Positions 9,372 to 17,774 of a stretch of DNA of 47,031 nucleotides are shown here, piece after piece (positions within the stretch are counted from its first letter, which is position 1; each line of letters begins with the position of its first letter). Below the pieces are notes generated by a model. The model saw only the letters and a list, made by a program, of their open reading frames with translations, made no database searches and was not told where the DNA came from. Made by a program: the position numbers and the translations under genes. The DNA comes from Verrucomicrobiota bacterium (GTDB lineage: Bacteria > Verrucomicrobiota > Verrucomicrobiia > Limisphaerales > CAIMTB01), in assembly GCA_963205105.1 (NCBI GenBank), contig CAUJJW010000027.1, positions 1-47,031 on the forward strand, read 5' to 3'.

Positions 9372-10744
9372 GGGGTCCGTGGGGCATTATCGACTGCTTG
9401 CGGTGGCGTCGATTGGAGGGAGCCAGATTCTGGAACCGAGTCCGGGGGGCGGATTCCGAGTTTTGCGAGGGACTCGAGAACGGGTTGCCAGGCTGTCGTA
9501 GCCGCTTCGGTGGCGTGGTTCACCATTGCCTTTAAGAAGCCGTGATTCCTGTGAGTCCAGGGCTCCAGCCACGCTTGGGTGGAAAGCGCATCGACCAAGC
9601 CTTGAGCCGCCTTGGGCTGAAGCCGATGGAGAAAGTAACTTTGCTGGAAGTTCTCAGCTATCTCCTCTTGGGATGGCGATTGTTCCAGTGGCTGTCGATG
9701 GCGCGAGCGAACACTATCCACCACCTCATCCAAGCGTCGAATCAGGTGGTCTCGAAGCCATTCTGGATCTTTTTCTCCGACCCTGGCGATCAACTCGGCC
9801 ACATGGAGAAGGGAGTCGTACTCATAGCCTTTGGGTGGGAGGGGGCGGCTCGGTGCAAAATCCGACGGTGCAAAGCCGGCGAGATAATCCAAGGCTTCGC
9901 GATACCGCTGGTCGTCAACGAGTCGTTCCGCCTGAACGTTGCGATAGACGAAGGGTTGGCCCCAGAGCGCGGCCAGGGTCCAAAAGACAAAGCCTGCTGC
10001 CAGTGGCTGGAATGGAATCGGATCAGGACGCCGCGGTTCAAGTCGTCGGCTGAACGCCCGCAGACGCCAGACACAGGCGACTGCGATGGCGACCACACCC
10101 ACCCAAAACGCCGCAACCAGGGAGAAGCCCAGCGCATTGAGAATCACGTCTTCTGCCGGAGAATTGCGAAGTCCACCCATGCTTCTCCCGATGGCTTGTC
10201 CGAAGGAGGTGAAGAACAGGACCAGGCAAGCTTCGATGCATGCAGCGATCAACACCCAAGTCAGGGCGATGCCGTACTTGACCACGCAGACCACTTGAAC
10301 AATCCGAGCGAACAGAAGCACCCGCCAGAGCGAAACGATGGCCAGCAAGGTAATGTTTGCCCTTGCGGACGCGATGTCGTCGAGGAACCGCTCCACGGGG
10401 ATGGCGTAGATCCAGCCTGTTGGCGCCGTCATCCAGTATATCCCCATAAACGTGGGCCAATCCCGCCAGACGGATCCCCATTGGTCGTCAGGGCCCCAAT
10501 GAGCCCTCACAAAGCCAGCGTACACGATCAGAAAGAGCCAGGTTCCGGAGACCAACGAGAACAACAGTGGCCCTAGGAGCCAAAGAAATGGGTTTTCTCC
10601 GATCCAAGTCTGGTCGTAGCTGCGCGCCACAGCGGTGAGCAGCACCATTCCGATCGCTGTCGGCAGAGCGGCGCGGCTGCGGGCTACTGCCTGAATTGCC
10701 ATGGGGAAGCCGAATTGAAATCGGACGATGTCCCGTGCGGTCAC
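9368..10744 (-). CDS. Multi-spanning membrane protein of unknown function
   Basis: 458 residues, GTG start; an ATG at 10702 is the alternative. There are about six or seven hydrophobic helices in the first 280 residues (for example LPTAIGMVLLTAVA, FLWLLGPLLFSLVSGTWLF, LGFSLVAAFWVGVVAIAVAC, PLAAGFVFWTLAALW). A soluble C-terminal region of about 170 residues follows, rich in charged residues (YREALDYLAGF, WLRDHLIRRLDEVVDSVRSR). The amphipathic helices look TPR- or HEAT-like. I do not recognise the family. It is coupled by a 4-bp overlap to the downstream radical SAM gene, so the pair probably acts on one membrane-associated process. Confidence 0.7.
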   Translation of the reverse strand: MTARDIVRFQFGFPMAIQAVARSRAALPTAIGMVLLTAVARSYDQTWIGENPFLWLLGPLLFSLVSGTWLFLIVYAGFVRAHWGPDDQWGSVWRDWPTFMGIYWMTAPTGWIYAIPVERFLDDIASARANITLLAIVSLWRVLLFARIVQVVCVVKYGIALTWVLIAACIEACLVLFFTSFGQAIGRSMGGLRNSPAEDVILNALGFSLVAAFWVGVVAIAVACVWRLRAFSRRLEPRRPDPIPFQPLAAGFVFWTLAALWGQPFVYRNVQAERLVDDQRYREALDYLAGFAPSDFAPSRPLPPKGYEYDSLLHVAELIARVGEKDPEWLRDHLIRRLDEVVDSVRSRHRQPLEQSPSQEEIAENFQQSYFLHRLQPKAAQGLVDALSTQAWLEPWTHRNHGFLKAMVNHATEAATTAWQPVLESLAKLGIRPPDSVPESGSLQSTPPQAVDNAPRTP

Positions 10745-11260
10745 ACCAAGAGATTTGCCAGAGGCGATGCCGATGGCGAGTGCTTACCGGGCGCTTCCGC
10801 TGGGTTTCACGCCGAGAAGGAAGCTTGTCTTCAGAGCGAATCTGGATCTCGGACGTGTCCGTCGGCGGAGTGCTTCCAATTCCACAGGTTATCGAATTCC
10901 TTTGCACCGAGTCGTGGCGTGAACTCCATCGGATGCTTCTGAAGTATTCAACTGGCTTTGGCAGGGTTCATTGCCGACCGCTCCCAAGGGGCTGAGTCCT
11001 TTACGTGTTGATCGAATCGTGACTTGCTCGGGGGACACATGACCTCGGAAACAGCAGGGCGCTTCATGTCAGTAAGTCCGCCGACTCAACCGTGGCGGCG
11101 TCTTGGCTGGCATGAGCCTCAAAGACTCTTGTCAGCTGCAACGAGCCAAAGGATCGCCACGCCTCGCGACGGTGCGAGGGATTTTCCGCTGGGCGAGACG
11201 CCCAGCTCTACGGCAGGCGAGACGCCCGCCGCTACGGAAATCGGTGCTCTGGCCAGAGGC
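10745..11260. other. Intergenic region upstream of the sialidase operon
   Basis: The frame of the next gene is open back to 11024, but the sequence before about 11260 does not look like protein and contains a dispersed repeat (11189-11238). I read this stretch as the divergent promoter region of the membrane-protein gene and the sialidase operon. No RNA gene or clear promoter boxes were recognised. Confidence 0.45.
11189..11238 (+). repeat. Dispersed palindromic repeat copy
   Basis: CTGGGCGAGACGCCCAG (a perfect small palindrome) followed by CTCTACGGCAGGCGAGACGC and CCGCCGCTACGGA. It is the same two-part element as at 1605, 16326, 44019 and 44136. Confidence 0.8.
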
Positions 11261-12502
11261 TTGCTCTGGGCTTTCGGTCGACGACTCCGACGCAACGCAG
11301 AATCCATTCGATCCGGTTATTTGCCTCAATGGTGGACACAATCGTTCATTCTTGTGGTGGCCGTGTTGGGACTGAATGGAATCGAATCGAATCGGGCACA
11401 GGCGGCGGCGGTCGCCACGTCGACGGCAAACCGGCGGCCGGTGGAGGGGGAACTGGGGCCGTTCCTGGGGGACCCGCGGTTCGAGATGCAGGCGTTGTTT
11501 GCCACGAACCGGTTTCCCAACGTGGTGGTCGCGATGGATGGCTCGGTGCTGGCGTTCTGGAACGGGGTCAAACTCCGGCGGAGCGAGGACGGTGGTCGTA
11601 CCTGGGGCGAGGAAATCCAGGTGGGGCCGGGATTCATGGGCGGCGGGGTTATCGTGGACGAGCACTCCGGTGACGTTCTGGCATTTGTGGAAGCGGCGCA
11701 TCCGCCGGCGGAGGTTTCGATCTATCGGTCTTCCGACCATGGTCGGACTTGGAGGAAGCAGGAGACGTCGATTCGTCCCGACGTGCGGGGCAACGTGCCG
11801 TCGATGCACATGAACGAACATGGCATCACCCTGCGGCAGGGTCGGCATGCGGGGCGGTTGATCCGGCCGACCCGCAGCTATGCCGGCGGCAATGACAAGG
11901 CCCGTTGGCCCGGGCATTACACCAACGCGATGTTCAGCGACGACGGAGGCCGCACCTGGCGGACCAGCGATCCGTTCCCGGCATTCGGCACCGGCGAGGC
12001 GACGTTGGCGGAACTGGCGGATGGCCGGATCTACTACAATTCGCGGCGGCACTGGGCGCCTGCGGGCGAGGACCCACGTCGGCGTTGGACGGCGTGGAGC
12101 GGGGACGGAGGCCAGACCTGGACGAACCTGGCGATCTGCCGGGTGCTCCCCGATGGGGATCAGGATCGAGACTATGGGTTGATGGGTGGGTTGGCTCGGC
12201 TGCCGGTGCGAGGGCGGGACATTTTGATCTACAGCAACATCGAGAGTCCGTCGGGACGGCATCACGGACATGTCTGGGCCAGTCTGGATGGGGGCAAGAC
12301 TTGGCCGGTGAAGCGGTTGGTGCACGACGGTGCGTTTGCGTATTCGTCGCTGGATGCCGGGAGGCCGGGAACCGCTGGGGAGGGTTGGATCTATTTGCTC
12401 TTTGAAGGAGGGCCCCGGGGAGGCGGGACCCTGGCGCGTTTCAACCTGTCATGGGTGCTGGAAGGCGAGAAGACCGGTGACGGCGTGTTCCCTTCCCGAT
12501 AA
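11261..12502 (+). CDS. Exported sialidase-like BNR-repeat protein
   Basis: About 413 residues from TTG 11261. This start gives a basic n-region (FGRRLRRN) followed by a hydrophobic stretch (FILVVAVLGL) ending near NRAQA; the frame is open upstream to 11024, but that part includes a dispersed repeat. The mature protein is a beta-propeller with five Asp-boxes: SEDGGRTWGE, SSDHGRTWRK, SDDGGRTWRT, SGDGGQTWTN and SLDGGKTWPV. It also has IRPTRSYAG and ATLAELADGRIYYNSR, typical of exo-alpha-sialidase-like (GH33-related) proteins of the PVC group. True sialidase activity is not proven. It lies 15 bp before the DUF1549 gene and is probably the first gene of that operon. Confidence 0.82.
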   Translation: MLWAFGRRLRRNAESIRSGYLPQWWTQSFILVVAVLGLNGIESNRAQAAAVATSTANRRPVEGELGPFLGDPRFEMQALFATNRFPNVVVAMDGSVLAFWNGVKLRRSEDGGRTWGEEIQVGPGFMGGGVIVDEHSGDVLAFVEAAHPPAEVSIYRSSDHGRTWRKQETSIRPDVRGNVPSMHMNEHGITLRQGRHAGRLIRPTRSYAGGNDKARWPGHYTNAMFSDDGGRTWRTSDPFPAFGTGEATLAELADGRIYYNSRRHWAPAGEDPRRRWTAWSGDGGQTWTNLAICRVLPDGDQDRDYGLMGGLARLPVRGRDILIYSNIESPSGRHHGHVWASLDGGKTWPVKRLVHDGAFAYSSLDAGRPGTAGEGWIYLLFEGGPRGGGTLARFNLSWVLEGEKTGDGVFPSR

Positions 12503-12517
12503 CTTCGCCCGTCCTCC

Positions 12518-14410
12518 ATGAACCGAACGTTCTTCGTCACCGGTTGGATTAGCCTGCTCGGCCTGACGGCTTCGAGTGGGGCGGATTCCGCGGTGCTGTG
12601 GGGCCGGAACGTTCAACCGCTCTTCGACGTCCAGTGCGTGAAGTGCCATGGGCCGATTGAGCGGAAGAGCGGTCTCGAACTCGATTCTCCCGAGGGGATT
12701 TTCAAGGGCGGGGATGAAGGTGCGGTGGTCGTGCCGGGGGAGCCGGACAAGAGCCGGTTGTACCTGTACCTGGCGGCGGATGCCGACCCGCACATGCCGC
12801 CGAAAAAGCAGCTTACCGGGGCGGAACAATCAATGGTGCGGGATTGGATTTTGTCCCTGCCTAAAGTGCCCGGCTCCCAGCAGTCGGAGGCGGTGGGGGT
12901 GCTGTCGTTCGGCTCGGTGACCGAGGCGATGGATCGGTGGATGGCGGAAAGTTGGGAACGCAGCGGCGTGGTGCCGGCGGCTGAGGTGGACGACCGGGTC
13001 TGGTGCCGGCGGGTCACCCTGGATTTGGCAGGACGCATCCCGACGGCGGATGAACTCGAAACGTTTCTGCGGCTGCCGCAGAGCGAGCGACGTGGCGCGT
13101 GGGCGGAACGGCTTTTGGCCTCGGACGACTACGCGGTTCGCATGCGTGAACTTTGGGATGTCTTCCTCATGGGCCGGGTGAAGCGCGAAGCCCATGAAGA
13201 TCGCCGGCGGCAGAATGGTTGGTGGAACTATTTGGAGCAGGCGTTCCGGTCCAATCAGCCCTGGGACCGCACGGTGCGGGACCTGCTGACGGCGCGTCCG
13301 AACAATCCGGCGCATCAGGGAGCGGCGTGGTTCTTGTACGAGCGTCGGAACGACCATCAGGCGATTGCCGAAGCGGTGGCGCCGGTGGTGTATGGCACCA
13401 AGCTGGACTGTGCCCAATGCCACGACCATCCGCTCGCCCGCGAAATCAAGCAGGGGCACTACTGGGGGTTGGTGGCAGCCTTCAACCGGGGCAAGAACGT
13501 GGAAGGCCGTCCGCCCGAGGTGGCGGAGGCGGCGATCGGTGGCTTCATCAACTTCACCAATCTGAAGAAGGAATCGCAGCCGGCGGTGATCACCCTGCTC
13601 AACGGTCGGGCGATCGACGAGGCGCGACCCGCCGGGGACGCCAAGGAGGAAGATGCCGACGACCGCTACCGCGATGCGACGGCCAAGGTTCGGGTGCCGA
13701 AGTTCTCGCGGCGCGAGGCATTTGCCGAGGCGGTGACGCGCGACAACCCGATGCTGGCTCGGGCCTTCGTGAACCGCATGTGGGCGGCTTTGCTGGGACG
13801 TGGCTTGGTGCACCCGCTGGACGAAATGACCACGCGAAACCTGCCCAGCCATCCGGAACTGTTGGCGTGGTTGGCTCAAGATTTCGAAGCGCACCAGTAC
13901 GACGTCCGACGGTTGGTCCGCGGCATCGTGTTGAGTCGTGTGTACGCCCTGGGTGTCGCGGCGGATCGAAGTCCGGCTCCCGAAACGTTCGCCCAGGCGT
14001 TGGAACGACCGCTGACCGCGGAACAGATCGCGCGATCCTGGCGGGTGGCGGCGGGTTGGCCGCCGCAGGAGGATGGCTTGCGGCGGGCGGTGACGGCGGC
14101 GTTGCCAGACGTGTTGCCACGGGACTACAACGCGACATTTCAGCAGGCCCAGTTCCTGACCCAATCGGCGGGTTTGGCGGAACTGCTCCGGCCGGCACCC
14201 GGCAACACCGCGGATCGATTGGCGGCGATCCGCGATGTTCGCAGGCAAGTGGACGAAGCGTTTCGAGCCGTGCTGGGCCGGTTGCCGGATGCCGAGGAAG
14301 CTGCCCGGGTGGAAGCGTTCCTGCGCGAACGGCGCAACGCCCCAACCGAAGCCATCCGCGATCTGCTCTGGGCCCTGATGACGAACTCCGAATTCCTGAC
14401 CACACCGTGA
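12518..14410 (+). CDS. PSD1-type cytochrome / DUF1549-DUF1553 protein
   Basis: 630 residues with a signal peptide (MNRTFFVTGWISLLGLTASS). A planctomycete-type cytochrome c domain carries CVKCHGP (Cys40-His44) and MPPKKQLTGAEQSMVRDWI. Next is DUF1549 (DRVWCRRVTLDLAGRIPTADE, LRELWDVFLMGRVKRE), with a second CxxCH in LDCAQCHDHPLAREI. DUF1553 follows (MLARAFVNRMWAALLGRGLVHP, DFEAHQYDVRRLVRGIVLSR). These proteins are abundant in PVC genomes, usually paired with DUF1501 proteins, and are suspected to work in extracytoplasmic polysaccharide oxidation; the reaction is unknown. The stop overlaps the ATG of the DUF1501 gene (TGATG), so translation is coupled. Confidence 0.93.
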   Translation: MNRTFFVTGWISLLGLTASSGADSAVLWGRNVQPLFDVQCVKCHGPIERKSGLELDSPEGIFKGGDEGAVVVPGEPDKSRLYLYLAADADPHMPPKKQLTGAEQSMVRDWILSLPKVPGSQQSEAVGVLSFGSVTEAMDRWMAESWERSGVVPAAEVDDRVWCRRVTLDLAGRIPTADELETFLRLPQSERRGAWAERLLASDDYAVRMRELWDVFLMGRVKREAHEDRRRQNGWWNYLEQAFRSNQPWDRTVRDLLTARPNNPAHQGAAWFLYERRNDHQAIAEAVAPVVYGTKLDCAQCHDHPLAREIKQGHYWGLVAAFNRGKNVEGRPPEVAEAAIGGFINFTNLKKESQPAVITLLNGRAIDEARPAGDAKEEDADDRYRDATAKVRVPKFSRREAFAEAVTRDNPMLARAFVNRMWAALLGRGLVHPLDEMTTRNLPSHPELLAWLAQDFEAHQYDVRRLVRGIVLSRVYALGVAADRSPAPETFAQALERPLTAEQIARSWRVAAGWPPQEDGLRRAVTAALPDVLPRDYNATFQQAQFLTQSAGLAELLRPAPGNTADRLAAIRDVRRQVDEAFRAVLGRLPDAEEAARVEAFLRERRNAPTEAIRDLLWALMTNSEFLTTP

Positions 14411-15747
14411 TGACGCCTTCCGAATCCAGGGAACCGACTCCGGGGCAATGTCGGACGGACGAACACCGGCTTCACCGGCGGTTGTTCCTCAAAGGCCTGG
14501 TGGGCGGGGGAGCGGCGGCGGTTTCCAGTTTTTCGGGCCTCTTCCACAACCCGGTGTTTGCGGCCGAAACGCGGAAAGCGCAGAAGCGCTGCATTCTGCT
14601 CTGGCTGTGCGGAGCCCCCAGTCAGTTCGAGACCTGGGATCCGAAGCCAGGACGTCCCAGCGGCGGCCCTTTTGGCAGCATTCCCACCCGGATTCCGGGC
14701 GTGCATTTCTCCTCCCTCATGCCGCGGTGCGCTTCGATCGCCGACCGCCTGAACATCGTTCGCAGCATGAAGACGGCGCAGCCCGAGCATTTCCAGGCGA
14801 TCAGCCTGCTGCAACGGGGCAATCCGGAGCGGGCCGGGTTCACCCGGCCGACCTTGGGGAGCGCCTTGTCGCAGGCCCTGGGGCAGCTGGATTCACCGAT
14901 CCCGAACTTTGTGTTTATCGACCCGATCCCGGGCGGGAACGAGTTTGAGTCGTTCAAGGCGGGCAACTGGGCGGGATGGCTGGGGGCCGAGCACGCGCCG
15001 GTCCGTTTGGGGGGCGACTACACGCCGTTCTTGCGAGACGCCGTGGAGTCGATTCCGGAGCACGACCGCGAGGCGCGGGAGAGTTTGCGCCGCTTCCTGA
15101 CGGCGAAGTACGAACGGGATCGGCGAAGTTCCGTCGCGCGCAGTCAAAATGCGGCGTTTGAGCGGATGAAGGGCATGTCGGCCAGCGCGGACCTTTTCGA
15201 TGTGAACCGACTGCCGGCGAAGGATCGGGAGCGCTACGGGCCGGGAAGCTTTGCGCAGCACGCCTTGATGGCGCGGCATCTGGTGGAGAACGGGGCGCCC
15301 TTCGTGATGGTTGCGAATGGCATGAACTGGGACAATCACGTCTTCCAGCATGAGATCCATCAGATGCTGGTGCCGGAACTCGACCGGGTCCTGGTTCATC
15401 TGGTGACCGATCTGGAACAACGCGGGCTGCTGGATTCGACGCTGGTGGTGGCGATGGGCGAATTTGGAAGAACCCCGTGGCTCAACCCGGCGCGCGGGCG
15501 TGATCACTACCCGAACGCCTGGAGCCTGATGATGACCGGCTGCGGGCTCAAACGTGGCGTCGTGACGGGAGCCACCGACGTCGATGGCGTCGAGGTGGCG
15601 GACAAGCCGTACAACGAGCAGAACCTGTTCGCGACGATCTTCACCGCCCTGGGCCTTGATCCGTACGCCGAATACGACCTGCCCGGAATGCCGACGTTCC
15701 ATCGGGTGGAAAACCGGGCGGAACCGATCCGCGACCTTCTGGCCTGA
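14410..15747 (+). CDS. Tat-exported DUF1501 protein (sulfatase-like fold)
   Basis: 445 residues. The N-terminus has a twin-arginine signal, RRLFLKGLVGGGAAAVSSF. Typical DUF1501 segments follow: CILLWLCGAPSQFETWDPKP, SLMPRCASIADRLNIVRSM, FAQHALMARHLVENGAPFVM, VVAMGEFGRTPWLN and GRDHYPNAWSLMMTGCGLKR. The fold belongs to the alkaline phosphatase/sulfatase superfamily, but members lack a proven activity. The frame is open upstream through the DUF1549 gene; the start at 14410 is fixed by the Tat motif and by the TGATG overlap. It is the partner of the preceding gene, and a WD40 gene follows after 4 bp. Confidence 0.93.
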   Translation: MTPSESREPTPGQCRTDEHRLHRRLFLKGLVGGGAAAVSSFSGLFHNPVFAAETRKAQKRCILLWLCGAPSQFETWDPKPGRPSGGPFGSIPTRIPGVHFSSLMPRCASIADRLNIVRSMKTAQPEHFQAISLLQRGNPERAGFTRPTLGSALSQALGQLDSPIPNFVFIDPIPGGNEFESFKAGNWAGWLGAEHAPVRLGGDYTPFLRDAVESIPEHDREARESLRRFLTAKYERDRRSSVARSQNAAFERMKGMSASADLFDVNRLPAKDRERYGPGSFAQHALMARHLVENGAPFVMVANGMNWDNHVFQHEIHQMLVPELDRVLVHLVTDLEQRGLLDSTLVVAMGEFGRTPWLNPARGRDHYPNAWSLMMTGCGLKRGVVTGATDVDGVEVADKPYNEQNLFATIFTALGLDPYAEYDLPGMPTFHRVENRAEPIRDLLA

Positions 15748-15751
15748 ACCC

Positions 15752-16930
15752 ATGAAACTGACTCTGGCACACGATCATCGGCTGCCCACCGGCGTGTTGG
15801 GTTTGGCGACCACGCCGGATGGCCGCCGGGCGTTTGCGGCCTGCGCCGATGGGGGAGTGTACGCGGTGGACACGGCGACGGGGAACGCCACTGCCTTCGA
15901 AGCCCGCCACGCGTCGTACGCCAGTGGCTGTGTGTTGTTGCCGGACGGGCGCACACTCATTTCGGGGGGCTACGACGGGATGCTGCTCTGGCACGACGTG
16001 GAGACCCGCCGGTGCTGGCGGCGACTGGTGGCCCATCGGTTTTGGAGCTGGCAGTTGGCGTTGTCGGCGGACGGCTCGCGCCTGGCTTCGGTGACCGGTC
16101 AGTACCTGCCGGGTGGTTGGAAGTACGAACCGGCGGCGGAGACCGAACCCTCGGTTCGAGTGTTCGATGCGGTCACCGGCGAGTCGGTCGCGGACTTCCC
16201 GCACACCCCGCCGGTGTTGAGCTGTGCCTTCAGCCCGGATGGGAGTCATCTGGCGGCGGCCAATATGTTGGGGGAAGTGAAGGTGTGGGAGATGGGGGGC
16301 CGGGTTGGCGCTACGCTTGCGGGCCGTGCATCTGGGATTCCGGGGGGCGGGACGCCCCCCTCTACGGCAGGCGGGACGCCCGCCGCTACGGGGGCGCCGT
16401 TCATGGGTGGCGGGCTGGGCGGCCAGCCGAGATCAGCCTGGAAGAGCGCGGACTTCACTTCGTGGGGTTCGATCAAGACCCATCATTACTGCGGAGGCAT
16501 CTATGGGTTGGCCTTTGCTCCGGACGGCGGGGCGCTGTTGGGCTGTGGCATGGGGCCAATGACCGATCCGATGGCGGGCAATGGCAAGATGACCTGGCAG
16601 CGATGGGATTGGCGGAAGGGGGAGCGGTTGGACCAGATCCGGGACGGGCAACACGGATCCGGGCTGATGGAGACCGTGGCGTGGCATCCGAGGGGAAGCC
16701 ACTTCGTGATGGCGGGGCGTCAGGCGCAGGGCACCTGGAATGCGGCGCTTTTTTCGGCGACGGACGGGGGTTTGGTCCATTCCCTGGACACGAAGAAGCG
16801 CATCACCCATGCGCGGTTTTCGGCGGACGGCGGGAGCCTGGTGTTGGCCGGGGCGAATGGGCAAGGCCAGCCCAAGGACGGGGTTTGGCCGAAATGGGGA
16901 CGGCTCCAGGTGTATCGGGTGGAGGTTTAG
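15752..16930 (+). CDS. WD40-repeat protein with in-frame repeat insertion
   Basis: 392 residues without a clear signal peptide. About seven WD40-like blades are visible (LGLATTPDGRRAFAACADG, GCVLLPDGRTLISGGYDGML, LSCAFSPDGSHLAAANMLGE, IYGLAFAPDGGALLGCGMG, ITHARFSADGGSLVLAGANG). Between blades, bases 16326-16403 carry the genome's palindromic repeat, translated as GGGTPPSTAGGTPAATGAPF, with the frame kept. The gene is the fourth and last of the sialidase/DUF1549/DUF1501 operon. WD40 proteins in this position are common in PVC genomes and probably scaffold or assist the paired exported proteins; no enzymatic role is visible. Confidence 0.85.
   Translation: MKLTLAHDHRLPTGVLGLATTPDGRRAFAACADGGVYAVDTATGNATAFEARHASYASGCVLLPDGRTLISGGYDGMLLWHDVETRRCWRRLVAHRFWSWQLALSADGSRLASVTGQYLPGGWKYEPAAETEPSVRVFDAVTGESVADFPHTPPVLSCAFSPDGSHLAAANMLGEVKVWEMGGRVGATLAGRASGIPGGGTPPSTAGGTPAATGAPFMGGGLGGQPRSAWKSADFTSWGSIKTHHYCGGIYGLAFAPDGGALLGCGMGPMTDPMAGNGKMTWQRWDWRKGERLDQIRDGQHGSGLMETVAWHPRGSHFVMAGRQAQGTWNAALFSATDGGLVHSLDTKKRITHARFSADGGSLVLAGANGQGQPKDGVWPKWGRLQVYRVEV
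16326..16403 (+). repeat. Dispersed palindromic repeat inside the WD40 gene
   Basis: GGGATTCCGGGGGGCGGGAC, then GCCCCCC, then CTCTACGGCAGGCGGGACGC and CCGCCGCTACGG. It is a variant with GCGGGACGC instead of GCGAGACGC in both halves. It inserts about 25 codons without shifting the frame. Confidence 0.85.
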
Positions 16931-16998
16931 GCGGTGGCGCTTGGATTGTGGGTGGTGCCTCGACCGCAGGTTGACGGCTTGGCTAGGCTGTCGACCGC

Positions 16999-17739
16999 GT
17001 GACCGAGATGTGTTCCGACGCACCGTTTCCCAAGGCGTTTGCCACGACGCGCTGGACCCTGGTGCTTGCGGCGGGTGACCCGGGCAATGCCGATCGTCGG
17101 CAGGCCTTGGAGGACCTTTGTCGTGCCTATTGGTATCCGTTGTACGCGCACGTGCGTCGGCGTGGGAACGATGCGCATCGGGCGGAGGACCTGACGCAAG
17201 GCTTCTTTGCCCGACTGCTGGAGCGTGACGACCTCTCGGGTTTGACGCGGGAAGGGGGGCGGTTCCGTTCGTTCCTGCTGACCGCGCTGAACCATTACCT
17301 GGTCAACGAACATGCCCGCGAGACGGCGCAAAAGCGGGGCGGCGACCGGGTGACGATCTCGCTGGACGACGATTCGGCGGAGGAACGCTACCAGCGTGAG
17401 CCGTCGCATACCGAATCGCCGGACCGCCTGTTTGAACGTCAGTGGGCGTTGACCGTGATGGAATCCGCGCTGCGCAACCTGGACCGCGAACAGACGTTGG
17501 CTGGGAAGGGTGTTTTGTTTTCGGCGTTGCGGCCGTTTCTGAGTCGCGAACCGGAGCCGGGCGAGTACGCGGCGTTGGCGCAGCGACTGGGGTTGGCTCA
17601 GGGGACGTTGGCGGTTCAGGTTCACCGGCTGAGAGACCGGTATCGGCAAGTGGTTCGGGAGGCGGTGGCCGACACGGTGGCGAGTCCGCTGGAGATCGAT
17701 GATGAACTGCGGCACCTGCTGATCGCCATGAGTTCGTAA
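16999..17739 (+). CDS. ECF-like RNA polymerase sigma factor (PVC type)
   Basis: 246 residues from GTG 16999; ATG 17008 is a possible alternative. The N-terminal region TRWTLVLAAGDP, LCRAYWYPLYAHVRRRGND and AEDLTQGFFARLLER matches sigma region 2 of the group of ECF-like factors common in Planctomycetes and Verrucomicrobia. The helix-turn-helix of region 4 is in EYAALAQRLGLAQGTLAVQVHRLRDRYRQVVRE. It is 35 bp upstream of a serine/threonine kinase gene, the usual arrangement for these factors, so the kinase may control its activity or share its signal. No anti-sigma factor is seen. Confidence 0.88.
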   Translation: MTEMCSDAPFPKAFATTRWTLVLAAGDPGNADRRQALEDLCRAYWYPLYAHVRRRGNDAHRAEDLTQGFFARLLERDDLSGLTREGGRFRSFLLTALNHYLVNEHARETAQKRGGDRVTISLDDDSAEERYQREPSHTESPDRLFERQWALTVMESALRNLDREQTLAGKGVLFSALRPFLSREPEPGEYAALAQRLGLAQGTLAVQVHRLRDRYRQVVREAVADTVASPLEIDDELRHLLIAMSS

Positions 17740-17774
17740 TCCTGCGCTGCCGATCCGGTGGAAGAAGTCGAAGC

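Noticed and set aside
13219..14409. Long open frame upstream of the DUF1501 start on the same frame
   Set aside because: It is a shadow frame of the DUF1549 gene: Gly/Arg-rich without recognisable domain. The Tat signal and the TGATG overlap fix the DUF1501 start at 14410.
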